Assembly (NCBI GenBank): GCA_015227615.1
Contig: JAALGZ010000018.1
Coordinates: forward strand, 558,001 to 622,000
DNA length: 64,000 nt
Origin: Labyrinthula sp. Ha
Lineage: Eukaryota > Sar > Bigyra > Labyrinthulida > Labyrinthulaceae
Direction of reading: 5' to 3'
Below the pieces are notes generated by a model. The model was not told where the DNA came from. It did no database searches and was given only the letters and a program-made list of their open reading frames with translations. Position 1 is the stretch's first letter. Each line of letters starts with the position of its first letter. Shown piece after piece: positions 38,370 to 49,004 of this stretch. Made by a program: the position numbers and the translations under genes.

Positions 38370-41126
38370 CTATGTATGATAATCTAAGTTTACCAAGATA
38401 GAATGAACAAGTTCTCTTGACTTTTCATCGTGAAGTAAGGAGGTATCTTTTCGCTTTAAACAACTTGATAGAAAAGGAGCAATACGAACTTGATCTAACT
38501 TTTCCTTTACATAAGAGTCTCCAAGTGACAAAAGTCTAATCGTCCCAAGTGCGTATGTAATAATTCTCTTGTTTTTATATTGTTTTCTAAGTCCAAGTAC
38601 TCTTACTATGAAATCTAAACCATCTGAGTTCATCAAAGCTCTTTTATTCGAAGGAATATAACTCAAGTTCTTTATTGCACCAAGAGCTTTTAGGATCACA
38701 TTTTCATTTTCATGAAAAAGGCAATCGAGTAATTTAGGAAAAGCATTACAGCTGACAATAACACATTCACAGTAGTCATTCATAGCTAAATTCCATAAAC
38801 ATCCACAACAAGATATAAGAATACCTTCATTTGTTTCATTTCCTATCAAAAAGACTAGTGATTGGATTATGTGAACATCTCCTAAAACATGTCTTAAAAG
38901 TTTGTTAAAACTAAGAGCAAGTAATAAACCAGTTGTTTGTGTAATAAGTTCAGAGTCTCCAAAGTTTAGAATAGCATTTAAACTTTCAAGAAAATCTCCA
39001 CCTGCAGATATTTCTCTAAGTAATTGAAGTTGAGCTTTTTCTTCACAGCATAAAATTCGTAGTGTTGCAAGGCATCTATTTAATAGACTTACTAAAGTAG
39101 AATCTTGTAAGTCTTCTTCTTCAGGTAGATTGATAGTTTTAATTTCTGAGACTAAAAGAGAAATAACATTTAGTTTTTCAAGAGAGTTTTGCTGTAATAT
39201 ATATTGTTTATTTTCATTGAGTATGCATAAATTTCTCAAAGCACCAACAGCTTGTACTTTAGCTTGTAAATCTTGGTGTTTTACAATATGCATTAAACAA
39301 AGTATTAACCTTGGCTCAACTTCAAGCATTGACTTTCCAATTTCCAAACTAGCTGCAAGATTCCATATAGCTCCAGCACCTTCAATAGCAAAAGAATTTG
39401 AACAACTATCTTCAAAAATATTATCTACAATAAACTTCAAAACTCCAGAAGTAAGTATTCTCTGTCTAATTAAAGGATCAAGTGCAATAAGAAGAACACA
39501 AGAAGCAGATATTTCTCTTGTTTTAGTTGCTTCACTTCCTTTAGCTTGAAGTCCTTGTATAATAAAGTTGAACATATTTGTATATTCACTCAAAGGAGGA
39601 ATAGAAGGTTTATGATGTGCTATTCTTGAAAACACTTTGACTATAAGTTTAAGTAATTTTATATCTTTTGCAAATAACAAAGTTCTTTCTAATAACTTTG
39701 AAAAACCAAAAGAATAACCAGTTGAAGAAACACGTTCTTGAAGAAGTAAAGAAGGTTCTATAATTCCATTGAAAGTCTTATGTGTTGTCTCCCATTGAGC
39801 AAATGACACAAGACAAGTAAAAAGAGTTTTGACTAGAACAAGTGTAAGTGTTTTATTATAAGGTGAGCTTGATAAGAAAATAGAAAGAATATAAAATATT
39901 GATTCCAAAGAAGCTTCATACATCCAGCCTTCATGAGAAATACAAGCGAAGATAGACTTGCGTATTATTTCTTCATTAACAATGTGTTTGACAAGAAGAA
40001 GTTTAGAAAGTTGAAAGAGTGGACCAGGTGAACATAATTCTGCTTGAAATAAATCTAGTTTGAGTTCTTTGATTGAAGAAAAATCATCAACACGATCCAA
40101 TCCAGATACATCAAGTTCTCTTAGTAGCTTTAACTGCGAGAGAACAGATATGTCAGTAAGAAAAGAACAATAAGATAGATTTAAACTTTCCAGATTTTCT
40201 AGAGAAGAGAAACTTTGAATATCTGTAAGTGCAGTACAACCAGATAAAGATAAGTTTGTTAGATTTGTACAACGTAAGTTTGATAAGTTCTTTAAGTTTA
40301 CACACCCAGAAAGGTTAAGAGTATTCAAACTTCTTGTTTCAGGAATAAAACAAGCATCTTGAACATCCATACACTTCGTAACTGCAAGGTTAATTAACTT
40401 GGTCTTGTTTTTCAAAACAATAAGATTATTTATTTTCAAAATCCCGTCTTTGAAAATAAGAGTTTCAATAGAAAAAGAGTTGTTCAAGAATTCAAAGTCC
40501 AGATTTGGTATTGTACCTTTGATAGTTAGTTTGCGAAGAAAAGTAAGATTACCATAGATACGAAAAGGATTTTGTAGTGTTAACGTTGATGGTCTCCAAT
40601 ACCGTGAAAGTATCAACAGATCAGAGCTAGATATAGTTTTGTGTTCGATGTCGAGCAAAGAAGTTTCTAATGAGAAGTAAAGTTTTCTTGAACAAAGTGC
40701 AAGTTTCAACAAATTTTCTGTTTCTAAAAAACTTCCAACATATTGAAGTAGAGAACCTTCTAAAGTACTTAACTTTTGTAAAATTGACGCAGTTCTGCAA
40801 TCTGTGCGACATATTTTTTGAGGTTTCTTCCACACTGTGTATTTTGCAGGTGATACAAAGAGATTAGGAAGTAACTGGTTCATTTGTCTTCTTACTTTTG
40901 AGAGGGCAGGAAGTCGACTGGTTGAACTACAGTGTCTTAGATTTTTTGCTTTGTCAAACTGAGGTTGAAGGATTGTATCGAAGCTTTTATACTTGTGCTG
41001 GTGTTCTTCATTTGGTGAAAAAAACGATCGAAAGGGTTCCACAGGTGAAGAAGGACCATCAATGAAGTTAGCTGATCTTTTCAAAGGCTTCTTTGGAGAA
41101 TAAAATGAGGTTTTTTCTTCTACCAT
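38370..41126 (-). CDS. F-box / leucine-rich-repeat / armadillo-repeat protein
   Basis: 918 residues, intronless. After a disordered N-terminus, an F-box-like helix set lies near 117-158 (LQKLSTLEGSLLQYVGSFLETENLLKLALCSRKL), the usual docking site for Skp1 in SCF ubiquitin ligases. Leucine-rich repeats of the cysteine-containing type follow (about 170-360), with repeated LNLSGCVNLKNLSNL, LSLSGCTALTDI and LNLSYCSFLTDI. The C-terminal half holds armadillo-type repeats (about 540-905), for example IEGAGAIWNLAASLEIGKSM, AVGALRNLCILNENKQYI, ISCCGCLWNLAMND and LKALGAIKNLSYIPSNKRAL. Likely a substrate receptor or scaffold; the combination of LRR and ARM in one F-box protein is uncommon. The F-box is degenerate, so SCF membership is inferred. 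Confidence 0.8.
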   Translation of the reverse strand: MVEEKTSFYSPKKPLKRSANFIDGPSSPVEPFRSFFSPNEEHQHKYKSFDTILQPQFDKAKNLRHCSSTSRLPALSKVRRQMNQLLPNLFVSPAKYTVWKKPQKICRTDCRTASILQKLSTLEGSLLQYVGSFLETENLLKLALCSRKLYFSLETSLLDIEHKTISSSDLLILSRYWRPSTLTLQNPFRIYGNLTFLRKLTIKGTIPNLDFEFLNNSFSIETLIFKDGILKINNLIVLKNKTKLINLAVTKCMDVQDACFIPETRSLNTLNLSGCVNLKNLSNLRCTNLTNLSLSGCTALTDIQSFSSLENLESLNLSYCSFLTDISVLSQLKLLRELDVSGLDRVDDFSSIKELKLDLFQAELCSPGPLFQLSKLLLVKHIVNEEIIRKSIFACISHEGWMYEASLESIFYILSIFLSSSPYNKTLTLVLVKTLFTCLVSFAQWETTHKTFNGIIEPSLLLQERVSSTGYSFGFSKLLERTLLFAKDIKLLKLIVKVFSRIAHHKPSIPPLSEYTNMFNFIIQGLQAKGSEATKTREISASCVLLIALDPLIRQRILTSGVLKFIVDNIFEDSCSNSFAIEGAGAIWNLAASLEIGKSMLEVEPRLILCLMHIVKHQDLQAKVQAVGALRNLCILNENKQYILQQNSLEKLNVISLLVSEIKTINLPEEEDLQDSTLVSLLNRCLATLRILCCEEKAQLQLLREISAGGDFLESLNAILNFGDSELITQTTGLLLALSFNKLLRHVLGDVHIIQSLVFLIGNETNEGILISCCGCLWNLAMNDYCECVIVSCNAFPKLLDCLFHENENVILKALGAIKNLSYIPSNKRALMNSDGLDFIVRVLGLRKQYKNKRIITYALGTIRLLSLGDSYVKEKLDQVRIAPFLSSCLKRKDTSLLHDEKSRELVHSILVNLDYHT

Positions 41127-42470
41127 CGTGATTCAATTGTGAGTTTTGTTTAATAAGTTTCGTTGTAGTTGATATCTTTAAAAAATTGTTACAAGAAATT
41201 CACTGATTCCGATTCGGTTCAAATATTGTAAACTTCAGTGAAAATTAGGATAAGCAGGTGGTAATGCAACATTGATATTAAAATATATTTCACATAGCTT
41301 GTTTTCATACTAAGTCGTACTCTTATAAATGGTTATGGCTTTTATATCTAAACAAGAATTAACCCAAAATTAATTCATGAGAAATAGAATATTAAAATAA
41401 AAGAAACCTTGTACGACTACCACTGAACTTCAGGCAGTCACAAGACAGCTACTATTCACAAAGCGTAGATTCCAGAGCAATTACTACTGTCTGTGCGATT
41501 GTTGAACGCCAAACCTCTTACAAGCTTAGGTCTATCCAGATACATACCTTAGCTGCCAATACAAACTATCTTTTTTAGGTAGCAAATACGGAGTAAGAAA
41601 GCCAAATACCTTGAGAGTATGATCGCACCTAAACTAAGCTGGTTTTCTAAAGAGATCCCTAAATACACAGATACAGAAAAGGCAACAATTTATATTTTAG
41701 CAACCTACTTTAGAAGGAAGATAGACAAAGAAGCAAAAAACCTCTGATACATACAAAATCTATTCTATTGAAACCATGCTTATCTCTAAATTCTACTGCA
41801 TTTTTCAAATCTATGCATCCCACGGAAAAGCAGCAGAGGCGTAAAGCTACTTACTATCGCCTTCCGAAGGTAATTTATCTTAAACGGAAATAAAATTTAT
41901 AACCATACTCAATAATAAGAATGCTCAAATATGGCACAATGAATTGGCAAGCAGCGGTGGCTATTGACCCTTTCCCAGGGAAAATAGGAATGGGAGCTAG
42001 TTCGAAACTTCATGAATAAAGTTGACCTAGTTAGTATTAACTCAGATTTTTCTACCGGTACAAAACTGCCAAATACTCCCACTATGTATTCTTCAAAGAC
42101 ATAGAATGATTAGAGGCACTCATATATCCCTTTTATCATGGCGTGTTAGAGCGAAACACAATTCTAGCAAGATACATGAAAAATAGAAGGCTTGGAGAGA
42201 AATTCTACAATAGAATGGAGTATAATTATTAACTGGAAAAACCCAAAGCTCAATGAAAGCTCATAAAAATCTCAAACAAAGTCAATAGATCTGTTGAAAC
42301 TGTGAAACATTCTTTAAACAGGACGTAACCCGCTTGAGGTTAAACCAGGAAATGTAACAAGGTTTCAAAGAAAACTCAATAAACTCTAACCAGAAAACAG
42401 CTTCTGAAAATTTCCTATACTATGGTTCAAAAATTTGAAAGCAACCGTTGAAAAGGCAATAGATATTAGT
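41127..42470. other. non-coding stretch, 1.3 kb
   Basis: Upstream flank of the F-box gene. AT-rich, stop-dense, no feature recognised. Confidence 0.5.
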
Positions 42471-42471
42471 A

Positions 42472-42786
42472 TTACACTTGTTGCACATGAGCGACAATAT
42501 AATACTTCTTCGAACATAAGATAAACTCTCTTTGAAAAAAGAATAATGCTCTCGAGAATTCTAACTGTCTACGCAGGTATGATATTAAAGATGATAAAAG
42601 AACTTTGTTTGAATTGCTGCAAAAAGTGACTACATCTTCAGAAAAGGCAGGATCGAGTAGCCATGGCCAGAAATGATACCCTTGAAACTTTTCAACAGGC
42701 AAAAATGATAGTATGTAAAAAGCATAAAGCACAACACACCCTTGCGGTAGAGGTTGGGGTCTTCCTAAAATATAATAAATCATCAA
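42472..42786 (-). mobile_element. second LINE reverse-transcriptase relic
   Basis: A 104-codon open frame on the minus strand. GRPQPLPQGCVVLYAFYILS resembles the LINE block RGLRQGDPLSPYLFxLxxE, with roughly the right spacing to GYHFWPWLLDPAFSEDVVTF, which resembles the HPxCxxLxLTHLxFADDxxIF block carrying the catalytic Asp pair (here Glu-Asp). A loose SxYLRRQ...SRALFF tail follows. The upstream part of the domain is not readable. It shows weaker resemblance than the copy near 16 kb but comes from the same type of element. Confidence 0.4.
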
Positions 42787-42789
42787 AAA

Positions 42790-45700
42790 TATTCCTACAT
42801 TATCTCTAACTTATCTAACGAAGCATAGAATAAACAATAATGTACACTTAACTACACGTGTATGTACCTACTATCGAGGTTGTCAGCACATCAACTCCAA
42901 CCCAAAACGAACACCATGTAATAACTAAGAATTTAATACTTAAAAAAATGATCACAATAAATCCAAAACATCAAAAAGCCGATGCGAAAATATCGGCAGC
43001 GGCTTAAAGAAGAAATCTTCCTGAACCAAAACAGCTAGAATAAAGAAAAACTTATTTCTCTTTCGCAAAGATATGTTATATGCATCAACAAAAACAGAAG
43101 ATATGAAGTTTCACCCAACTATGAGCCTTTAATCGCACTGAATACTTATTATAGAGTTAATACGTAACTAATAAACATCATATTGAAAGTGTCATAGACA
43201 GAACGGTGGGTTGTTACCATTCTTGTTTCGCGGAAAGTACTGGTGCAAAATTGAAGATACAATACCTCTATCACAATTGCAAACACATTTCAACTGAAAC
43301 TCAAAATTATTTCACCTTTTCATTGACTTTAACAAGCGGTTTTACTTATTACAACAATTCTTTTTTAGAGTAAGTTTAAGAAGGAAAGTTGGCAAAATTC
43401 ATCAATATAACTCTCTATCTTTACAAATAACTTGTAGCTCAACTTAATATATGAATAAGCGGTGAAGATACAATATTCAAATAAATAAAGGGATACTAGA
43501 GATTATTTTGCCAAACTAAGTGTTACTCCTCTTTTCATTGTATTATCTGCTGTGTACGATAATAAAGAAGAAAAATTTTAACTTTTCACAAAAGCGGGTA
43601 TTTCTTTAAAAAATATCACTGGATTTCCTGATGCCTTACATATATCGAGTAGAGGCGGTAATATCTTGAAACATTTTATTCAATGGACAAACGGTATCAT
43701 AGCTGTCTAACACAAAACAAAAAAACACTCATGGTAATTGTCAGAAGAAGAAAGTCTATAATTTAGGTAGCGAGGATTGCAGGAAATAATTAGTCCTGAA
43801 TCACACCTACAACCCTTTTTTCCTAAAAGTTTAGTCATAGGATACCCTCGTGGGGTACAGAATACAATATCCTGGACTTGAATCATCGCTTATGCGGTGC
43901 AGAAAAGATGTTTTAATTGCAGAAGTAGTTGAACAAAACCTTCTACATAATAGCATCATCATCAGAGAAAAGACGGGGAAAATTTGGAAAGAATTAAAGG
44001 CATCACAGTTTCATACATCCTGGAATCATCATAAAACAATAGGACGTTCCCTTAATTTTCCTAATTTTCGAATAAGAGCTACTAAAGGGATCCTGAATAC
44101 ATTGAAGTCAACGCTATAATAAGTCGTCTTAGCATAAACAAGATATGACTTGTCGAAGGTGTTAGTGGCTTTGAATGAGAAATATGAAATCAAAAATTAA
44201 ACCTCAACAATAAAAATATCGGTGCAGAATTAAACCCGATCTCTTGTCATCTCAAACTAGCCCTTTTTGAAACCACTCCATAAAAACCACTTAAACACAC
44301 GAAGAAATCCTATATCCTTAGAATCCGCTATATCAACGTCTTAAACAGACTAGAGGAAAGACAAAAGACATGGTTAAAGGATTGTATGGAAACAAATGAC
44401 TAAATGCACTTTGGTCTTAGATGATCTCAAAATACCTGAAATAACGTCTGATTCTTTATCTCTTACTTACAGTTGTAGGGCTTGATGGCTATTGTAATAC
44501 TCCGAGTCTCTCCCCCTTGTCTCACCACCACCCGGGAAAACAATCCGTCTCCATTACAGCAACTCTCCTACCTCTAAGCTCTATATCTGATATTCTCTGC
44601 TGAATTTGAAGATAACAGAAGCAGAGAAACAAAGTTTCAAATAATTAGGAACCCTGCTGAAGACTCGTTGACTAAACATGTTTCCCCCCAAGTACACTTG
44701 TGGCAGCCTTGAGTTTCGTCAGTTTCTTGAACAATCAAAAGTTTATATTGCATCTAGATCTCTTCATAAACTACAATTATCATGTACAAAATGGTGTATA
44801 ACAGTGGATATCTCAACAATCTTCAGCACGAAATCTCCCCCTTCCAAATTACAACCCCTGGGCTTTTGTTTTATACTTGGAACTTAACACACAATGTTTT
44901 GCAACGATTCTATTGTTCCACGATTTCTTGTGCGATAAGTCAAATTGGATCTAAATTATACACAAATTATGGCAAGAATTATTTTGAGACATCATATGTG
45001 ACGGATAGGGGTACCGAGAATACTATCACGGTCATACCAGTAGAGTCTTGAAGTTGCATTACCCAGTGAAGCTTAGCAAAAATAGAAGCATGAGACAGGA
45101 AGCTTCTCTCTTAAGCGATGAACGGATCCCGGCTCCTAAGAAAGATGCATGGAGGGATTAGCTAATGTATTACCTTTCCTCCATGTCAGCAATTAACTTT
45201 AATTGATATTAAATTCTACAGTGATACTCAAAATATCCTTTTCTCAGGTAGTTCATGTCAAGTGGAGTATACTACCAAGTGCAAGAGCCGGAATTTTTTG
45301 CAAAATCATATGTAATTGATTCTATTTCAGTTCACGTCAAATAAGTAGAAAAATCAACTAGCAGTGAGTTTATTTCTTATTACGCGAATATTCTCTAGAA
45401 CAATAATATCCAATGTTACCTTGAGGGAATAAACTTTATTTCATACCTTCATTTATTCGATTCAACAAGAAACCATGTGACCTTATTCCCCCCCCACACA
45501 CAAAAAAAGCGTACTGTCTGCTGCTGTTTATAATTAATTTTTTATCAATTATCGTAGCACTATGAAATATTATAGTGGTAATAGTAGATATATTTTCAGA
45601 AATTAAATCACAATTGCTCTTACAGCACTTTCTAGGATATAATAGTAACAATAGAGCAAAGGAAAGAACAAGTTATATAATAATAAAAACAAGACTCAAC

Positions 45701-46430
45701 ATGGTTGCTAAGACTTTGCGTTAAAAAACCAAAGGGACTATTAAGAGATGTTGTAAGTATTCAAGAACTTGTTAGTTCTTTTCAAAGTGTTCTATTGAGT
45801 AATGCATCTTCAATTTAGCTTGTTGGTCTCTGAAGACAGCCCGAAGCAGAAGAGTTTCTGGGCTATCATTTTTGTTAGTAAATCTGTGTCTTTCTTGACT
45901 ACCTGACTGTTTGCTAGCTAATTTCGAGCAGATGAACAAACTATTTTTTGGCCAAATTTGTCGGTAATAAAAATCATTGGTTCAAGTACTTACTGATTAC
46001 AAATTGTTCCACCACCCCTGCCATTAAATTACATATTAATTACTTGACAGGGTAGACACAGTATGCGCCTCTATTTAAACCTGGATAGCAAAACCAAAGC
46101 ATCATCTTTCTTGAACAAAATATGTGTTTTTTCTCACTTAAAACTTGCCTTTACTAAGCTTAGGATAACTATATTGCTGGTAAAGTAACAAATTGAAGTC
46201 AAAACGAAGCTTTCATAAGAATTTTTTCACATTGATAGAAGTTTCAACCTTTAATTCTGTAAATATGGCATCTCGCTGTGTTAGAGATATGCCTCTGCGG
46301 GTAGCAAGAATATGACGAATCAAATTATTCTCCCATTTCAGATATATTTTGCTCAGTTAAAACCTCTTGTTAAAAAGAGAAAAGCCACTTATGTTTGTCA
46401 AGTATTTAATGTAAAAGTAGGCATCGGATT
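42790..46430. other. non-coding stretch, 3.6 kb
   Basis: Open frames at 43850-44119 (GTG-started, 89 codons) and 44678-45051 (two overlapping frames) may be further element debris but show no motif I can name. A C run followed by CA repeats lies near 45489-45503. No RNA gene was found. Confidence 0.4.
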
Positions 46431-46433
46431 TGA

Positions 46434-46662
46434 TGAAAGTTATCAATATGTATAAGATAATTGTTTTGATTCTGATTATCAATAAAGGAATTCGGATTTT
46501 GATTATTATTAAATGATTCTGATTCTATTATTGATAATTAAGTGATTATCAATGATCAATCAAAATGGTTAGGGAATTATAAGAATCAATCAACAAGAAA
46601 AATTAAAGCAAATTCTTAATTGATAAATTATCAATAAATCAAATCTGGTCCCTCTGTACAGG
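46434..46662 (+). mobile_element. MITE-like element, about 230 bp
   Basis: AT-rich block bounded by inverted ends: TCGGATTTGAT on the left and ATCAAATCTGG on the right. It is full of TTGATAATCAAT palindromes. Its left half matches the reverse complement of 53960-54115 and its right half matches the reverse complement of 53500-53640, showing it is a repeat family and not simple low complexity. It has no coding capacity, as expected of a non-autonomous DNA element. Confidence 0.6.
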
Positions 46663-47941
46663 TCACATCCGGTCTCTCTGCTGCTATTACTCCCTACCAT
46701 GTTGTATATAATTGCAAACTAAAGAAAAAAATAAGAACTTAATACCGCCTAGGCTTGAATACCATGTCAAAAGGAAGTAGAATATTCTTCTTGCAAATAG
46801 AAAATCGGCTCATATCAGCAGAAGTTGGTGAAAATGTGTCTTTGAGAAGGAAATCTATGAACTATACTCCGCAAAACCTCATTTATGACCATTGTATAAT
46901 TAGATATTAAATGCGGCTCGTACGATATTTTAGACTCAAATGTAATAGTTAATAGTTAGGTTTTACAAAATGTAGATTTTGGTAGAGTGCACACAGAATA
47001 CTTTGGAGAATTTTTTCAATAAGCCAAGAATAACGACAGCAAAAACAAACTTACATTTTCAAATTGATAAAACTTTGTTTTCTATACAAACTAAAAACCG
47101 ATCGTTCAAGACCTAGACAAATATATAAGTAAAACAATGTGTATTCGTTGGGGGCTTAAGAATTAAAATATTCAAGCTAGGGTAGAAATAAAGTTTAAGT
47201 CAAAACGATTAAATATATTGAATTAGTTGACCAAGTGAAGATTTAAATCTGCGAGCAAACTAATATGCTAAGTCAACTTAGCAGCTAATATATAAGCCTA
47301 AGAGACAAATCTTTACTTAAATACCGACCCAAGAAAGATTCACCAGCTTAACTCCATTTTCCCACCAAGGTAATACATCAAACTGAAGTAACCTAGACTT
47401 CATCACCTAGACAGCAGCTGAAGAAGAATCGAACTAGTTAGAGAAAATGGCCTGTATGTACCACACAACTAAGATTACCCATCTCAACCTTTCCAATCTC
47501 TCCAGTTTAGGTTCTGTTCCGCATTTACAAATCCACTTATGAATCCAATATCGCTGGGTCTGCTGAGGAAATGGATGTTTGCACCCTGCTTGAATTACTG
47601 GTTGTTAAATAGATTACCAAATTAGCATTATTTTTCATATTATTTTCAAAAAAGTTTTGTTTATTGATTTGTGTCCACAACCCTTCCCGAAAAAGAAGTA
47701 GCAACTGCAAGAGTCAGCTATGACCTTATGCTAAAGTGAAACCAAAGAGGTAGTTTAATGTGTAGTCAAGTACTATGCTATGAATTGAAAGATTTTTAGG
47801 CGGAAAAAGAAAGTAAGAAGCACTGAAATGACTCAGAATTCTCTCCTTTGAGGCTAAACATGTTAGTATCTTATCCATAGATGATGAACGAAACTCCATA
47901 GAGTACGTACGAATATCACAATGAAAGACAGAAATAGAACG
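46663..47941. other. non-coding stretch, 1.3 kb
   Basis: No gene seen. Two weak B-box-like words lie on the minus strand (GATTTAAATCTTC near 47238 and AGTTCGATTCTTC near 47427), possible remains of tRNA-related sequence. Confidence 0.4.
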
Positions 47942-48877
47942 TTACGAAAATTTTGCCTTTGAAAAGTCCATCTCTGGGTGCTGATCCATAAATGTTTTTA
48001 ACATATCCCGCTTCTTCTGCTCATCACTTGTTGGCAGTCCCATTTGCTTTTGCCTTTGGTCATACATCATTTTCTCAACGGTTTGCCTTGTCTCGCCGTC
48101 TAAGTCACTTAATTTTGAGTTTTCTGGCTCAACCTTTTTGGTATTAATTTCCTGCTCAGATTTTATAACACGACTCCACCAAGTCATACCCTTTTTCTTT
48201 TGCAAGTAAACTGCAATAACTCTTTCCTTTCCTTTTCTTTTTTTATAATTATTATCTTCAAGAGTCCAGGTAGCTTCATCCAGTAGAATAGAATCATACA
48301 ACTCCCCTTCCAATATAGGTTCTGAATTTTTCAATCCTATCTTCAAACTATTCTTCTTAAACTCCACAATTACATCCCGAGATTTTATGTTAGCAGGGAT
48401 ATACGCATACACTATAATCTCCTCCAAGGTTTGTGTAAAATAATAGGAAGGGTAATCTCCACCATTTCCTGTATTTGGTTTAAGCTTATTTTTATCTTCT
48501 TCGTCCTCTTCTTCCTCTACATTGCTCTTTGCGTGTTCATTTTCGGTATCAATAACTTCCTCTACAACTTCTTCATCTTCGTCAACTTCCTCGATTTGAG
48601 GTTCATCTTCCTTTGCCTTCAACTCATCTCTCTTCCTTTTCTCTTCTTCCAACTTAAGTTTTGCATTTTGCTCTTCTTTAGCAATTTCCAAATTTCTTTC
48701 CAAATGTTTTTTAACTGTTGCTTCCAGAACTTTTTTCTCAGCCGTAAAGAAGTCAGTCTTTCTCCTAAGAAATCCGAAAAACGTCGATATTAGGGGATCG
48801 ATTCCTTGACCATTAACTCTTGTAATTTGTTGCGCAAGTCCAAGAAATACTGCATCAAACTGATCATCTTCTTTCAT
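47942..48877 (-). CDS. NUDC: NudC nuclear-distribution co-chaperone
   Basis: Hsp90-linked co-chaperone that supports dynein/dynactin function, nuclear movement and cell division. The ATG at 48877 gives 311 residues; a GTG frame extends upstream but the family N-terminus (FDAVFLGLAQQ, then STFFGFLRRKTDFF) begins right at this Met. A K/E-rich coiled coil and an acidic linker (about 55-140) lead to the CS domain (about 150-245; YYFTQTLEEIIVYAYIPANI, LLDEATWTLEDN, TWWSRVIKSE). The C-terminus is the classic NudC tail: KKVEPENSKLSDLDGETR, EKMMYDQRQKQMGLPTSDEQ and QHPEMDFSKAKFS. Length matches other NudC proteins. It shares a 127-bp divergent promoter with the DEAD-box gene. Confidence 0.96.
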   Translation of the reverse strand: MKEDDQFDAVFLGLAQQITRVNGQGIDPLISTFFGFLRRKTDFFTAEKKVLEATVKKHLERNLEIAKEEQNAKLKLEEEKRKRDELKAKEDEPQIEEVDEDEEVVEEVIDTENEHAKSNVEEEEDEEDKNKLKPNTGNGGDYPSYYFTQTLEEIIVYAYIPANIKSRDVIVEFKKNSLKIGLKNSEPILEGELYDSILLDEATWTLEDNNYKKRKGKERVIAVYLQKKKGMTWWSRVIKSEQEINTKKVEPENSKLSDLDGETRQTVEKMMYDQRQKQMGLPTSDEQKKRDMLKTFMDQHPEMDFSKAKFS

Positions 48878-49004
48878 TTTGTTGATTTTTTGTTGAACTT
48901 TACTGTTTAAACGGTTAGAATTCACAGAGGATCTTTATTCGCGGTAATTCACCAGTGTGTTTGAATATTTCAAAATAGAACAAAAGAATTTAACCATAGA
49001 AACA
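48878..49004. promoter_or_regulatory. divergent promoter of NudC and the DEAD-box helicase
   Basis: 127 bp between start codons. Contains GAATATTTCAAAATA followed by AACAAAAGA (48963-48987), which recurs almost base for base at 52147-52170 upstream of the gene ending at 52105. In this promoter it lies about 18 bp before the helicase ATG and may mark the transcription start. Confidence 0.5.

Noticed and set aside
44678-45051. Two overlapping plus-strand frames
   Set aside because: They read the same DNA in different frames and neither resembles a known family.
47226-47290. tRNA gene on the minus strand
   Set aside because: A B-box-like GATTTAAATCTTC is present but T-arm, acceptor and anticodon stems do not pair.
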